Source of the DNA: Ectothiorhodospiraceae bacterium 2226
GTDB taxonomy: Bacteria > Pseudomonadota > Gammaproteobacteria > GCA-013348725
Assembly: GCA_013348725.1 (NCBI GenBank)
Contig: CP054689.1
Coordinates: 794,501-858,500 of the forward strand
Length of the DNA: 64,000 nt
Direction of reading: 5' to 3'
Made by a program: the position numbers and the translations under genes. Shown piece after piece: positions 63,945-64,000 of this stretch (position 1 is its first letter; every line of letters begins with the position of its first letter). The notes beneath the pieces were generated by a model. The model did not search any database. It had not been told where the DNA came from and worked only from the letters and a program-made list of their open reading frames with translations.

Positions 63945-64000
63945 TTAGGCCAGGCGCCCGTGGCACTGCTTGTATTTCTTGCCCGAGCCACAAGGACACG
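63945..64000 (-). CDS. secA: C-terminal end of SecA (cut by window edge)
   Basis: The minus strand reads [17 protein letters not shown] then stop at 63945-63947. This is the zinc-binding C-terminal tail of SecA. Identification rests on the short but diagnostic motif and the secA-argJ gene order. Confidence 0.9.
   Translation of the reverse strand, partial: CPCGSGKKYKQCHGRLA

Overview
The window is a GC-rich gammaproteobacterial chromosome segment. The block secA-argJ-Nudix/TenI, yacG-zapD-coaE-pilD, pilBCD/pilA/pilSR, the complete type II secretion operon, sucCD, rluD-pgeF and bamD together point to a Chromatiales/Ectothiorhodospiraceae-like or Pseudomonas-related lineage. No 16S rRNA, tRNA, CRISPR array or prophage was seen, so the genus is not resolved.

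Left part (1-9.7 kb): the 3' end of a YyaL/DUF255 protein, a SohB-type protease, an isolated spike-like/lysozyme-like gene pair, rluD-pgeF facing bamD, a nitroreductase, DUF488 and DUF1294 genes, and a LysR regulator divergent from a DoxX-dioxygenase pair. From 9.7 to 17 kb lies an unusual envelope-signalling locus. A minus-strand run encodes a large coiled-coil membrane protein, a VWA-like lipoprotein and three exported proteins, one with a likely Cache-type sensor fold. Divergent from it is a response regulator overlapping an atypical membrane histidine kinase. This is my best candidate for an undescribed system.

Middle part (17-33 kb) is accessory: a Crp/Fnr regulator with a DUF2892 gene, a small exported heme-c protein cluster ending in a strong terminator, a YadGH-like ABC exporter, TetR/DUF2306 with a visible operator-promoter, and a CrtI-like oxidoreductase. 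It also carries gene debris: a hydrolase C-terminal scrap, a decayed partial copy of the CrtI-like gene, and a C-terminal scrap of a 551-residue secreted protein. Palindromic repeats and a possible integron attC half-site lie here too.

Right part (33-64 kb) is core. P-II, then sucC-sucD-nadE, then gspC-D-E-F-G-H-I-J-K-L-M-N on the minus strand. The gsp operon is interrupted between gspE and gspF by a tandem 91-92 bp inverted-repeat element that brackets a duplicated start of gspF. Then on the plus strand come pilS-pilR, a sigma-54 promoter with a palindrome array, pilA, a likely pilin-glycosylating O-oligosaccharyltransferase, pilB, pilC and pilD (the prepilin peptidase presumably serving both type IV pili and the type II system), coaE, zapD and yacG. 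A Nudix-ThiE-like fusion, argJ and the last codons of secA run on the minus strand to the window edge.
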